From Usnea hakonensis (taxonomy: Eukaryota; Ascomycota; Lecanoromycetes; Lecanorales; Parmeliaceae): a DNA stretch of 64,000 nucleotides. A program made the position numbers and the translations under genes. A model generated the notes under the pieces. The model did not search any database, had not been told where the DNA came from, and worked only from the letters and a program-made list of their open reading frames with translations. Positions 52,677 through 63,911 of this stretch are shown piece after piece. The stretch spans positions 62,001 through 126,000 of the forward strand of contig BLJB01000036.1 in NCBI GenBank assembly GCA_013423325.1, read 5' to 3'. The number at the start of each line of letters is the position of its first letter. The first letter of the stretch is position 1.

Positions 52677-54611
52677 TCAAAGGTGCGAGGTTATGGCGCA
52701 CACTCTCATCGAAGCTGCATCAAGCCTTGAGCACAGACGCTCAAATCTTTCAATGGTCGCAGAGCTGATCTCTTGAGACTCGTTGGGATCTTCTGCAATG
52801 ACAAGCTCAAGTCGGTCAAAAGCCTTCTCAAGCTCGATCTCACCGAAGACGCGATCTTCGGGTTCTATCGCAGCCGACTCTGGGGAAGGACTCGGTTGGT
52901 CGAGGAAAAGAGCGAAGGTAGGATCCGAGACATCAAGATCGATCTCTTGTGGAGGGCATTGGGTGACTTCGGGGACTTCGACCTTCGCAGTCAATGCTGG
53001 CATGGGCTCAATCTCTGCAGGCTCGTCCTTGGAATCATCACTCGAGTAGGAGCCAACGAAGTTGGACGTCTTGCCGTGGAGCATCGCAAAGCTCATCGAG
53101 TCGACAGCTGGGCCTTGGGGCACTTCGGTAACAGCGTAGACTTGAGCGTCGTAGAGGCCGCCGAAGTCCATATTACTGTCAGTCCAGCCATTGTTTGCTG
53201 ACTCGTTTGCGTGGTACTGAAAAGACGTCTCCTCGGGAATCATTGTCATACCGACCTGGGTGTTTGAGTTTTGCGACGATGTTGGACGTGGCGTGGACTG
53301 GTTTGGATTGACGTCTTTGCGAGGAGTTGCGGATTGAGGTCGAGAAGCTGGGGTTTGCGATTGGACACGAGAGGGCTCTGGCATCGAAGCAGACGCCCCA
53401 CTGCCACTCAGGTCGTTCAAGAAAGTAGAAAAGGCTGGCGATGACAAAAGCATGCGAGTCAAGTCGGTCAAGCGAGTGTTTTCTGCCACCAACTCCTCGT
53501 TCTTTGCTCGCAAATCATCGGCCTCGCTCGCTTTGGCGGCGATCTCTCCTTCTAATTGCCCAATGTATTCTAGGCAAAGGTCAGCAAACCTCACATATGG
53601 TTGAGTACCAATATTCATACCCTTTCGTCTCGATCGGAACGCTCTCGCGGAGACCTTGTTCCTCAGCTGCCGCCTCTCCTTGCTACTCAATTTTTTCCCT
53701 TCCTCACTGGCTAGCAGCCTCTCATCCTCATCCATGTCCTCCTCATCTTTTCGCATGCGAGCACTATTCGAAAGGTGTCCGTTGCCCGTTGGCGTTGAAG
53801 CACCATCTTCGTTTGATGAAGCAACACTACTATGCCTCATCTGATTAAGGAGTCGAGATATGCTTTCTTCGACAATGGGATCGGTAGGAGGCTTTGCACT
53901 ATTCCCGCTGCGGCTCACCTGGCGAGAGTGGTTTGAGGTCAAAGGCTTCTGCGTTGCCAAGGCTTGTTGCTGTCGCTGTTGCTGCTGAGCTTCCGCTTGA
54001 GCTTTTGCCAAGGCCGCTTGCTGTTGATGCATACCCGGCCAAACACGACCTGGATGAGGCTGAGACGGAAGGGACTGCGGTTCGCTTCCTGATTCAACGA
54101 TGGCAGCAGGGTTGACGAAGCTGGAGTTCAGCGCAGGCAAGTCATTTGTCGGAGAGTTGTTGAAGTCAAGGTCCATATCGATCGAGAAGCCCAGGCCAGG
54201 AGCAGATCCAAAGTCCAAGTAGTCGTCGCCAGTGTTCAGGCCCACGTCAAAGTATTCGTCAGATACGGGCATTGTGCCGTAAAATTGCTGACTCCGGCCA
54301 TAGTTGAATTGGTCTACCTGATTGAGGGCAAAAGTGTTGGCCAGTGCACCGATCGGAAGACCGGCTTGTTGCTTGTATTGCTCATACTGATGGCTTGGAC
54401 CAGCAAATTGTTGAGTGGATTGGACAGGGTATTGGGATGTCTGGCTGTTTGTTGATAGAGTGGGGGTGTTGGCCGTCTTGGAGTGAGTGGAGAGAGGTGA
54501 GATGGATGGGGTTGGGAGGACAGTCTGATCATAATTGATGAAGCTATCAGGGTCGAAGCAAGCGCCTACTGGAGATAACTCGGTAGAAGACTCCAGCTTG
54601 AAGGTAGTCAT
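52677..54611 (-). CDS. bZIP transcription factor, 627 aa
   Basis: Two exons by hand: 54611-53621 and 53569-52677, with a 51-bp intron inside the bZIP domain, in phase. The basic region, about residues 310-335, reads KKLSSKERRQLRNKVSARAF, then RSRRKEYIGQLEGEI; N..SARAFRSRR matches the invariant DNA contacts. A leucine zipper follows (LEGEIAAKASEADDLRAKNE, then LVAENTRLTDLTRMLL). The N-terminus is Gln/Ser-rich with a poly-Gln stretch around residue 215, likely activating. The acidic C-terminus contains several DxD-type clusters. It should act in the nucleus as a dimer. Which fungal bZIP it corresponds to cannot be settled; the basic region resembles that of the ADA-1-type fungal proteins, but that is from memory. 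The long upstream leader has several short frames. Confidence 0.85.
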   Translation of the reverse strand: MTTFKLESSTELSPVGACFDPDSFINYDQTVLPTPSISPLSTHSKTANTPTLSTNSQTSQYPVQSTQQFAGPSHQYEQYKQQAGLPIGALANTFALNQVDQFNYGRSQQFYGTMPVSDEYFDVGLNTGDDYLDFGSAPGLGFSIDMDLDFNNSPTNDLPALNSSFVNPAAIVESGSEPQSLPSQPHPGRVWPGMHQQQAALAKAQAEAQQQQRQQQALATQKPLTSNHSRQVSRSGNSAKPPTDPIVEESISRLLNQMRHSSVASSNEDGASTPTGNGHLSNSARMRKDEEDMDEDERLLASEEGKKLSSKERRQLRNKVSARAFRSRRKGMNIGTQPYVRFADLCLEYIGQLEGEIAAKASEADDLRAKNEELVAENTRLTDLTRMLLSSPAFSTFLNDLSGSGASASMPEPSRVQSQTPASRPQSATPRKDVNPNQSTPRPTSSQNSNTQVGMTMIPEETSFQYHANESANNGWTDSNMDFGGLYDAQVYAVTEVPQGPAVDSMSFAMLHGKTSNFVGSYSSDDSKDEPAEIEPMPALTAKVEVPEVTQCPPQEIDLDVSDPTFALFLDQPSPSPESAAIEPEDRVFGEIELEKAFDRLELVIAEDPNESQEISSATIERFERLCSRLDAASMRVCAITSHL

Positions 54612-56436
54612 GGTGTCGTGTGATGAATTTGGGGACAGGCAACAGTCTTGCCAGGGGGTACGAGTATCGTTGAAGAGGTGGAGAGATGCAAGACCTTAAT
54701 GCTGACGACTGCTTGATGTTTTGCTTGGTTCAGAAGTCGTTGCCTAGAGGGTCGCTTATGTTGACCTTCTCCTGACTTTTCCCTGCTTATTCTTTCCGGA
54801 ACTCCCGACCCTTTCTTCCGCGACGCGATGATGATTGTCACAGAGTCCTGAACAAGCGACCATGCAGATGAGAAGATGTTGATCGTAAAGAGTAGAGATT
54901 AGGAGGCCTGGGTGTATTTGGTAGTGCGAGGGAGTAATGTTGTTGATGATGGTCTTGAGAGAAGGTCGAGATGAGTTTGGGGGGGCACAGCAACAGCTAA
55001 ATTTAGGAGGACGATCTTTCGGGCAGTGGAACATTTCACAGTGCCAAGTGGGCAGTGCAACGCGTAGGCATACCGGAATGGTGCCGGTACGATACCGGTA
55101 AATGCAGTCGGGACCCTGGCTTGCTTACTTGCCGTAATACAATTCATTTCCAACCAATTACGATTGGGGGCTCCTCGCTCTCGCATCTTGGCGCTTCGTA
55201 CAAGAAAATCTCGGCCCTCTCGGTCTCTTTCGGTATCTCGGAAAAGGCTAGTGTTTGGCATAAGGTAATGCATCCAGGCTCGCCAACATTATTTTGCATA
55301 AGAATAACAATGATGATTGAATTTCAAGATACACAGCTATCTACCAATCATCTAGAGTACGATCCATCTCATACTACGGTACATAAGAGTGCACGCTCCT
55401 TTGTTACTCGTCCGTCCAGGACTACAAAGATGCTGAGCAAGTTCCGCGTCAGCCTTAAGAGATCCCAAAGCAAGACTTACATCATAAAGTACTCCGTATC
55501 TGGGCAACAAATAGTATTATGGCTACATGTCTGAGTTACATCCGCGATTCACGGGCCACTCGTCAAGTACTAATCGTTTGCATCAATCAAAGGATCTCCC
55601 TTCATGATACACTGACAGAGTCCATCGACCTCATCATGAATCCAGCGACACACGCTCAGAAGCCATCCAGTAGATCAGAGGAGACTGACTTCATGTCCTG
55701 GATTTTGGTGGTGCTGCCTTATCATGTACGAGGTAAAGGCTCGCAGCCTCCCATTGTCAAATTCGAGTCCTGCTACAGTGTTGACATGGATTTCGGCTCT
55801 ATTGTAAATCAGCTCGAGCCTTGCTCACCATTCCCAGTTCAATATTCGCAGAACGTCGAGGTTTCGGCAAACGCTCTGAAGCAGACACATTGGCTGTAAG
55901 GGCACGAGCTATGTGATGATGTGTCTAATCTGTTTACGGACTATAGCATTTATTCTAGATGATGAACCAAGTGAGAGGAGAAGCACCAAGTACAACAGGA
56001 TCCAGCCCCATAAGCCATACTTTCGTCCAATGAGTGGTCCAGGTTCTGTGACAGCAAGATTGTTTTGAATATATCTGTCCGGCTTTCTCAATTTAAAAAA
56101 CCATCTTCCACTGATCTGCTCCTTTCGTGAGCAACTCGACTTTTCTTTGTCTAGAGACTTTCGCTACGGATGCAATGATCATTTGTTCTCGGTAATCATG
56201 ACCTCTGCACAATGTCATTCACAATGCCATAGTCTCGAACAATGGTACCATGCCATTGTTCTGAAAGTCCACATTAAAGGCCTCCTCAACAATGTCGCCT
56301 AACTCTTGTCAACCATCCTCTCACTCATCCAAACTCACTCGGGTCTGCCAGTCAGATCTTCGGTCTACATCTCAGCAAGGTAGGTAAGTCTGTCTGAGTT
56401 GAAATCTTACTCTCGTACGTGCTCTCCTCAGCGACA
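54612..56436. other. 1.8-kb intergenic, divergent promoters
   Basis: No gene was recognised. CT-rich stretches lie upstream of the bZIP start. A plus frame at 55519-55899 (126 codons) has no domain and was not called. Confidence 0.45.
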
Positions 56437-58227
56437 ATGGCTAGCAGGCTCTCTGTTGCGGGTTCATCCAACTATGAGCCCTCTCACCGGAGTACATCCA
56501 CAAGATCCACTAATTATCCTCCAACTGTCGACTCCAGAACCACTAAGGCTTCCACAGTGCGTTCCTCAACCGTCACTTCTGCTACTTCCATGTCTAGATT
56601 TATGCGGTCCGCGTCCACAAGCCGCGAAAAACCGCCTCCGTCTATGTCCTCGACTTTGAGACCCCCAAGCTATGCCTCTGGAACTTCCAAGGTGCGTGCT
56701 TCAAATGTTACCTCTGGCACATCCATGTCTAAACTCATGCGGTCCGCTTCCACAAGTGGCGATAATGCCTCATTTGCGTCCACGACTTCGACATTACGTC
56801 CCCCGAGTAACGCTTCTCGAAGCTCTCGAGCCTCTACCCTGCGGGCCTCAACTCACACCGCCGCGACCTCCACATCCAAATTGATGCGATCTGCTTCTAC
56901 GGCTTCCACACTGATCCCACAAATATCGACTCCCGCAAATTCCACCACCAGCCTCGTCAGCTCAAAATCCAAGCGCAATCCATCATTCCTCTCCACCGCA
57001 GCAAGCCGCTTACTCTGGGGTCGCCCACCACCAGGCCACTCCACTCTACAGCCATCCCAAATAGCGTCCCTCACACACACCCTCTCCCTCCCCACCTCCA
57101 CCCCCATCTACTCCAGTCTCGTCGGCGCCTTAGGCCTGCCCCTGAGCCGAAGCCAATTCTCCCCCGCCCCAACCTGTTTCTGCGACGCGCACTTCTGGTT
57201 CGAACGGAAATACATCGACGAGCTAACCCAAATCATAGCCCACGAGCTCGGCCCCCAACTCGACAAACTCCGCCTCGCCCCCGCCCACCTCCTCTCCAAG
57301 CGAACCACCCGCCTCCTTAGCACCCTCCAACCCTACCAAGACCTCTTTGCCCCATCCAACCTCTGCCCTTCCGACACCACCAGCCTCCTCTCCGCCACCA
57401 CAACCCTGAACCCCACCACAAGCACCTGCCCCGCCTGCACCCTCCACCACCTCTTCCACTCCCCCCCCGCCCTCACCGCCCTCACCCTCGCCGCCAAATC
57501 CCGCAAACACCACGCCCGCCCCTGGCCCCCCAGCATCGCCTGGCTCGACCCCTGTCCCGGCAAAGGCGTCGACTGGGACGCCAAATGGCGCGCCGAATCC
57601 AAATTCCTGACCCGCGACCGCGTCCGCGTGCAGCGATGGAGGCGAGCCAACCCCGCGCCCGTGTCCGAAGGTATCTCCTCCGGCGACGCAAACCCCGCCG
57701 CGCAGCAAATACTGGGCCATCAACCGGGCGAAGGGTGTGATTTCTGCGACGGGCTGCGGTTGGAGAGGGAGGATGAGGAGGAGCTGGATGCTGTTATTGC
57801 GGAAGAAGAAGAAGGGGACGAGGGCGGCGAAGAAGAAGAGGCAAAAGAAGAACCCAACCCCCCTCATCACAACAAAAACGACAACACCGACGCCCTCACA
57901 ACCCACTCCACATCCCGAACCCTCCGCGCCCTCGAAGAAGAGCGCATCATACAATCCTATCTCGGGAAACCATCAAACCACGACGACACCGATTCCATCT
58001 ATCCGGCATGCGCCTACGACCGCGAGTCTAACAGGAAAGGGAAAACCAAGACCCATTACGCTCGAAACCCCTACGACAAGCGCGCCAGCGAATGGGCGAG
58101 GAGTTATCAGCAATTGGTTCCGTCGCCTTTTTTACCGGATGGTGATGATGGGGATAAAAGGGGGAGGGGGGAGGGGGAGGGGTTTGCGAGGCCGGTGGGG
58201 GTGGGTGGTGGGGGTGGGTGGTTTTAG
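56437..58227 (+). CDS. Ser/Thr-rich repeat protein, 596 aa
   Basis: Single-exon frame, start at MASRLSVAGSS (18 bp before there is an in-frame ATG). The first 165 residues carry three near-repeats of (S/T)(M/T)S(R/K)(F/L)MRSAST, each followed by STLRPPS(Y/N)AS-type sequence. Residues 210-330 contain conserved-looking CFCDAHFWFERKYIDELTQI and Cys pairs (CPACTLHHLFHS), and the C-terminal 100 residues are charged: a Glu-rich run, then ALEEERIIQSYL, KTHYARNPYD and a Gly-rich end (GGGGWF). No family was recognised. The Ser-rich repeats look like phosphorylation sites of a cortical or cytoskeletal protein, which is only an inference. Confidence 0.65.
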   Translation: MASRLSVAGSSNYEPSHRSTSTRSTNYPPTVDSRTTKASTVRSSTVTSATSMSRFMRSASTSREKPPPSMSSTLRPPSYASGTSKVRASNVTSGTSMSKLMRSASTSGDNASFASTTSTLRPPSNASRSSRASTLRASTHTAATSTSKLMRSASTASTLIPQISTPANSTTSLVSSKSKRNPSFLSTAASRLLWGRPPPGHSTLQPSQIASLTHTLSLPTSTPIYSSLVGALGLPLSRSQFSPAPTCFCDAHFWFERKYIDELTQIIAHELGPQLDKLRLAPAHLLSKRTTRLLSTLQPYQDLFAPSNLCPSDTTSLLSATTTLNPTTSTCPACTLHHLFHSPPALTALTLAAKSRKHHARPWPPSIAWLDPCPGKGVDWDAKWRAESKFLTRDRVRVQRWRRANPAPVSEGISSGDANPAAQQILGHQPGEGCDFCDGLRLEREDEEELDAVIAEEEEGDEGGEEEEAKEEPNPPHHNKNDNTDALTTHSTSRTLRALEEERIIQSYLGKPSNHDDTDSIYPACAYDRESNRKGKTKTHYARNPYDKRASEWARSYQQLVPSPFLPDGDDGDKRGRGEGEGFARPVGVGGGGGWF

Positions 58228-58724
58228 TTGGGAGAGAGAGGGGGATGGCGGGTACGAGGACGTTTGGGTTTGGAGGGTTGTGTTTGTATTGTCGAAGTGG
58301 TGATGTTTTTTTGCTACGTGAGGACATTCGTTGTTGGGAACTTTGGGACTTGTAAAGGATTAATGTACGAGTACGATCTTGTTTTTTCTATTGCGTCACC
58401 TTAGGGTATCCGGAAGCAAGGTACCATTATAACTAAGTAGTTCCATGTCGCATTGCAGACAGATCAAATGTGAATAGTGAGCAATATCTACCCTTCAATG
58501 CCGAAGGGGACAGACAGAGTAAAGTACGAAGCCGAACGCCTCCATTGAACACCTTGTACTTGGCACATAGTGTACAAGGGCTCCCTTCTTCTCCCTCTTA
58601 CAATACAGAACACACACAAATCATACAGCCACCGAAATCCACCCTTGAACGCAGAACGACGGTTTATTTTGTACAAGTGAAAGGTATCTCCCATTACCAT
58701 ACCATCTCATACCAACAGACAATT
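58228..58724. other. 0.5-kb convergent spacer
   Basis: No gene was recognised. This is the shared 3' flank of the Ser-rich protein and the sphingolipid hydroxylase. Confidence 0.5.
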
Positions 58725-60258
58725 CTATCTGCTCCCATCCACTCCAATGATACCCCGCGCCCTTCCATGCATACTGGTCGGTACACGATCTCTCAATCCT
58801 TTGAAGCCATCTTTCGACGAGAGCGTACTAGTTGCTCTCTTCCTCGGACTCTGCCTTAGAAATTTTCTCGCTTCTTTCTCCTCGTATGATTCGTCTACTA
58901 GTACGCTTGGCCCGCCATCTTTTTCGTCATCGAGGATCTGCTGCCGCGAGCCTGCTGCTTGGAGCTCGGCTTTTCCGGCTGGAGGCTGAGGTTGGCGGTG
59001 TTGCATGGGTATCGATTGTAGATCAGTAGCGTCTTGAAGATCGTTTTCGTATGGGTGTGTATCTTGGGTGGCGCTATCTGTAGCATTAGAGTGTGTAATA
59101 GTGGTTTCGCTTTCAGCATCAAAAGCCTTCTGTGCCGCAAGGCGCGAGCGTTCGTAGCGAGCAGAGACGTCTCCGCCGGTCCAGACCGTGCCCAGAAGTC
59201 GGTCCCAGAAGGTAAAGAACGGTTGCGAAAAATTCGTCTTGATACCCCAACTCTGATGATGCACATCGTGGTAGCCTGCATTGTTTGATGTGAGGTGCTG
59301 TAGGGGATCCCAAGGCAGGGCGTATCCACAGTGATCATCGACAGTCTTAAAGGTTGAGCCCGTGAAGAAGACCATTCCTTGCCGTGTATTCATACCAGCA
59401 AGCTTGTATGCTATGCCGGCGCCAAGCGTGTCCAATAGAAATCCTTCGAATGGGTGATTGTACAGAGCGCCGTAGGCGTAGGGCACATATAGGCGGTGGT
59501 GGCGCGAGTGGAACGTAGCTTTATTCAGGATCAGCATGCTGTCAAGTCGGGCTAAATCTCAGCAACGTACTGTACAGCCACTTATTCATATGCATCGCCC
59601 GGTGTAGGAAATACTGCCATGTATCCACCACGAGGATTGCAATACCGAATTGAAGCGCCGGCACCACAATCCAGTAGATGGCAGAAGCTAGCATGAGCTC
59701 CCAACTAGCGAAACCAGGGATATTTTCTTTGGCGATGCCACTGGCAACGTTGAGATTCTCCAGTGACGGGTACCGCCCTCCCTGAAGCGCACCGGCGAGC
59801 ATTGGATGTGATGGTCCAAGGGTTTTGGCCAATCCCTTAGCGTCTAGGCCCACAGTAGCCAGCAAACCTGGTATACTCCTCTCCAAGATTCGTATTCGCC
59901 TCGCCCACACCGCAACATCATACTGCTCCTTCCCAAAGAAATCGTCCGGTTCCGTCATGCCAAGCACCCACCCTACAGCCGTCTGCACGACTTGCTGTAT
60001 GAGCACATCCCGTATGACCTCCCATCTTGAGACTCGATTCCGCTTAGAGACTTCTGCAGGAGTGTGTAATCGGTATTGCGGGAAGTAGTCCATTGTGTCA
60101 ATCCAGTGGAAAAACATTGAGAGGCTCCAGTAAGCGGCAATTGGTAATAAGAGAGTGAGAAGCTTGTCGGGAATGGGTGGAAGTAGAAAGGGGAGCGGCG
60201 TGAGGTGGTATTCTGGGAGAGGTGGAAGGTTGGAAGAATCCATCACTTTGGTAGCCAT
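58725..60258 (-). CDS. sur2: Sphingolipid C4-hydroxylase (Sur2-like), 493 aa
   Basis: Two exons by hand: 60258-59571 and 59518-58725, with a 52-bp intron, in phase. The fatty-acid hydroxylase histidine boxes are present in order: FLHRAMH, FHSRHH, and DVHHQSWGIK (H-x-x-HH), which hold the di-iron centre. Hydrophobic helices lie at about residues 22-50 and 190-215, fitting an ER multi-pass membrane protein. It hydroxylates dihydrosphingosine or dihydroceramide at C4 to make phytosphingosine, using oxygen and cytochrome b5. The C-terminal 130 residues past the last box are hydrophilic and longer than needed for catalysis. Sur2 is the closest relative I would name; a sterol-type hydroxylase is less likely given the LYVPYAYGALYNHP block. 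Confidence 0.88.
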
Positions 60259-60779
60259 TTGGTCTTTTGAGCGGTCAAAAGCTGTATCGCTAATCTCGGA
60301 GCGCCACGGTTGTTGGGCCTTTGCGCCCTGGTATTACAAGAATTCCAGTGAAGAATTGAGTGAAGAGGTAGTAAGAATTATTAAAAGGTTTATAGTGATA
60401 ATTTGGACGACGAGTGCAGTGTGTAGAGCATAAACAGAGAACAAAGGAGTGTGTGTAGGGACGAAGAATGAAAGGGCTGAGTCTCCGTGCATTTGCTGTG
60501 CTGCGCTTTGCACGTCACCAATTAATTCAATTTGCCACTCTCACTCAGCCTTGCCGAAACTCTAATACAGCTCGACCAATCAAGGCTTATCGACGGCTAA
60601 TGCTCGGCCTCTGCGATTTTCACCCCACCAAGAATTTCAATTGCCATGTGCAAGGATTTTCCTAAGTATCCTTCCTCGACATCGGAGAATCCTACTTCTG
60701 AGCTTCTGAGCTTATCTAGTTACCTCAGATCTCGATATACCTATACAAATCTCGGTTCAACCAATTTACATCTCTCAGT
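60259..60779. other. 0.5-kb divergent promoter region
   Basis: No gene was recognised. The promoters of the sphingolipid hydroxylase (minus) and TCTP (plus) share this stretch. Confidence 0.5.
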
Positions 60780-61553
60780 ATGATTATCTACAAGGTTCGT
60801 AGCCTCACCGCATAAAGCCCCGCATGCCAGCATAGCGCAGAGAGATTGGAAGAGAAATCCGGCAATCTGATGGTCCACCTACTGATCCAACTCTCACAGG
60901 ATATCGTCTCCGGTGACGAGATCATCTCCGACACCTACAACCTCAAAGAAATCGATGACGTCGTCTACGAAGTCGACTGCAGAAAAGTCACAAAGGGCGC
61001 CGACAACATCGACATTGGCGCAAACCCTTCCGCCGAGGAGCAAGAGGAGGCGCTCGAGGAGGGAACGAAGCAAGTCATCGATGTCGTTGATGGCTTCAGG
61101 TTGAATTTCTTGGGGGACGAGGCGAGTGGTACGAGGGCGTTCGCTACCAAGAAGGATTTCCAGGGACAGTTCAAGGGTGTGTTGGGACTCAGGCTTCTAA
61201 TCGATGGATTTCGCTGATGATGTTGTTTTGATGGCTAGGGTACCTCAAAAAGGTTGTGGAAAAGCTCAAGGAAGCTGGCAAGGATGAGGATTTCATCAAG
61301 GGGTTCCAAAAGGGCGTGCAAAATTACTATACCCAAAAAATCGTGCCCAATTTCAACGACTTGGACTTTTACACCGGCGAGTCTATGGACCCTGATGGGA
61401 TGTACGTGTCTTCCTCCTCCTGTTCACTGAAGTCCCCACCTAGAGATTCTGCTAACGTTGCTTTGCAGGGTCGTCTTTCTCAATTATCGCGAGGATGGTA
61501 TCACACCATATGTCATAATCTGGAAGCACGGCTTGTCAGAGATGAAGGTTTGA
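60780..61553 (+). CDS. tma19: Translationally controlled tumour protein (TCTP/Tma19)
   Basis: Four exons by hand: 60780-60794 (5 codons), 60900-61176, 61239-61401, 61469-61553, with introns of 105, 62 and 67 bp, in phase, 179 residues. The start [20 protein letters not shown] is diagnostic. The flexible acidic loop follows, then [11 protein letters not shown] (as [13 protein letters not shown]), and the C-terminal [30 protein letters not shown] complete the family pattern. TCTP binds guanine-nucleotide-related GTPases and translation factors, is cytosolic and highly expressed; here the usual compact promoter and short first exon fit. The very short first exon makes the start sure only through family knowledge. 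Confidence 0.93.
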
Positions 61554-61951
61554 ATACATGGGATAGAAATCAAAATGGAGTTGGGTACACCACGCCATGC
61601 TTTGTCTTCAAGATGGGACCTATTAAAACGCAACAAATTCTATCATTCCGTAGGCTGTGTCTTAGATGAACACAATGAATACTGTATGACTCTGAGAAGG
61701 TCTGACTTATTGATGAAGATCTTCTATCTCATGATGTTACTCTATGCTAAAGACAGCCTCCGTAAATCCACACTTTTATCAATCGTAGGCATGCAGGGCT
61801 CCCCTTTCTGAAAGACACTGAATGGTCGCAGTAGCTCGCAACCCTTCACGTACGGCATTAGTGCTCTGTTGACATTTCAAGTCATCGCAGTCTAGTGCTG
61901 CTCCATGCTAGGCTCCTAGGGTGCGTGGACATATCTTGGGTTGATCTGTAG
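61554..61951. other. 0.4-kb convergent spacer
   Basis: No gene was recognised between the TCTP and F-box genes. Confidence 0.5.
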
Positions 61952-63911
61952 TCAATTCAGCCAGTAGGGCTCGAAGATTCGGAGGTCTGAGGAGTATTCT
62001 TTCGCTTCATCGGCTGTCCCTTGTGCAATCGGGGTGAGTAGCGGTTGGCGGCGTCCCTTGATGTTCACGGGATATTGGACGTGGTAGTACCGAGGGCATA
62101 GGTAGAAACTTGAGCGCCTTTTCGGGTCGAAATCTGTCCTGCCCAGCCAATGATCTCTATATATTACTGCTCCCAGTGCTATGATGTTTAGCTTGGGAGG
62201 TTTGGTGTTCGGGTTTTTGAAGATCTCTTCTACGACGAGACCTGCGATACTGGCATGTTGTTGAACAATCGAAAGATTGCAGGGATCCTCAAATGAATGC
62301 TGATGCTCGAGAGAATTCCGGATATTGAGTGTTCTTAGGTCGTCTAGCTGTTGAAGTGGGTTAAGATCCTGAATATGAGTAAGTATATTGACGATTCAAG
62401 AATGGATGGCAGGAATAGGGACTTACCTGGTACGTCAACGAATTACTACAGGGTCGGAGGCTCAAGCCTAGTTCCCGCAGGCCTGGACAGCCTTGCGCGA
62501 TCAACTCAGTACAGGGGAGATCGAAGTCATAGTCGAGGATATTTGTAGACTGTTTGACTAACGTCCGAGGTTCTGATCGTTGATCCCAAATGAGGGTCTT
62601 GAGGGTTTTCCCATGGTTTTTGGTGAAGCAATCTGGATTCATGTACCCACCAGGACCTTCAAGGAGCACTGAAAGATGCACTAGACCAGTGAAGCTGCCG
62701 AGGAAAGCCATCAATTGATGCTGGAACGCTGGGTCCGACGTTTCATGTCTGAGACTAAAGCTCTGGAGCTTGGGAGTCCACGTCGACCCAATAGCTGTTT
62801 GTGGGGAAAGTAAAGAAAAGGTAGCGCCCTCGGTGAAACAGGATTCCATTGTTAGAGCATTGATTCGGGAGAGTCCAGATAGACCGAGGAAGGGCGCTTC
62901 CGAATCAGCTGTGAGCTTTTTGAAATCAAACCCAATGAGGTGCAGTGTCTGGAGTTGCAGAAGCGTGCTATATCTTTGGCGTCCGAATACTTCAACCGCT
63001 CTCTCAAAGTCTCCCAGCACCTTATCTGTGAAGCCTTGATCCGTTTCAAAGGGCCTCATGCAGAGTTCCGACTCGCAGCCCAACTTAAGATGTTTTAGCG
63101 ATGAGTGGTTCCCGACCATGATCCTAGATAAAAACGCAAACCCGAAAATTGGATCCATATCGGCTGCATGAAGCTTCTCGAGTCCGTAGATAGGGAAATT
63201 TAGTTTGCAAGTCTGTTCGGAGGTATTTGAAATCTGTAAATCCTTTATCGTTGTACCGTGTCTCTGGGCAAGCAGCTTAATTGTCAACAGCGAAAGCTCC
63301 GTAGGATGACGCCAACTGATGTCAGACTCAGCGGTTTGAGACCAATAGGGACCCTGAAAAGCATACTCACTGGAAATATCTCAGACATTGTCGTGGAACC
63401 TTACGGATGATGCACCTGACGAGGGTATTCAAAACTCTGGATTGGAAATGCTTTTGAACGGCAGCGTCCTCTGGCTCCAATATCTCATCTTCGGACTCCA
63501 TGTTGAGCCTGACCTCCTCGTTGTCACGTCCGCATACATGCTTTCCTACTACATCAGGGGGGATAGATACCGAGATACCCACAGTCCACTGCAATCCATT
63601 CGCTTCCTCGTCCATAAGCTGCTCATATTTCGCTACACTTGACCAATTCCGTGGCAGAGCCAGAGAAAAATCCCTGTAAAGTAATGGCTGTACGACAAAG
63701 CGAAGCGCTTTGCATGTTCTGCTGAGACTGTTGAGATACGAAGACCTATGAAGCTGTGGCTTTTGTCAGCCTTGTGTTCAAATCTGAAGAGTATCGTGTT
63801 GTTAGGAATACAGACGAAGGCGCTTATAACTCTAAGGATTTCCACGGGGAGCGTCGTGAGCCTTAAAGCATCTGGGCTGACCAAATTTTTCAAACCTTGA
63901 TCTGAATGCAT
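61952..63911 (-). CDS. F-box protein with large C-terminal domain, 594 aa
   Basis: Four exons by hand: 63911-63816, 63753-63371, 63315-62427, 62368-61952, with introns of 62, 55 and 58 bp, in phase. The N-terminus is an F-box: LTTLPVEILRVISAFL, then YLNSLSRTCKALRFVVQPLL. The rest (residues 60-594) has regularly spaced leucines, as in LKHLKLGCE, LQTLHLIGFD, LVHLSVLL, LKTLIWD and LRELGLSL, which suggests leucine-rich-repeat-like helices and strands. It should bind Skp1 and recruit an unknown substrate to an SCF ligase. The N-terminal join used a GTCTGT donor and was chosen because it alone keeps the F-box helix continuous; the 63371 join uses GTGAGT. Upstream sequence reaches the window edge. 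Confidence 0.75.

Noticed and set aside
57223..57954. A 243-codon minus-strand frame within the Ser-rich repeat protein
   Set aside because: Gly/Val-rich, antisense to a longer continuous frame with conserved-looking Cys and repeat motifs.
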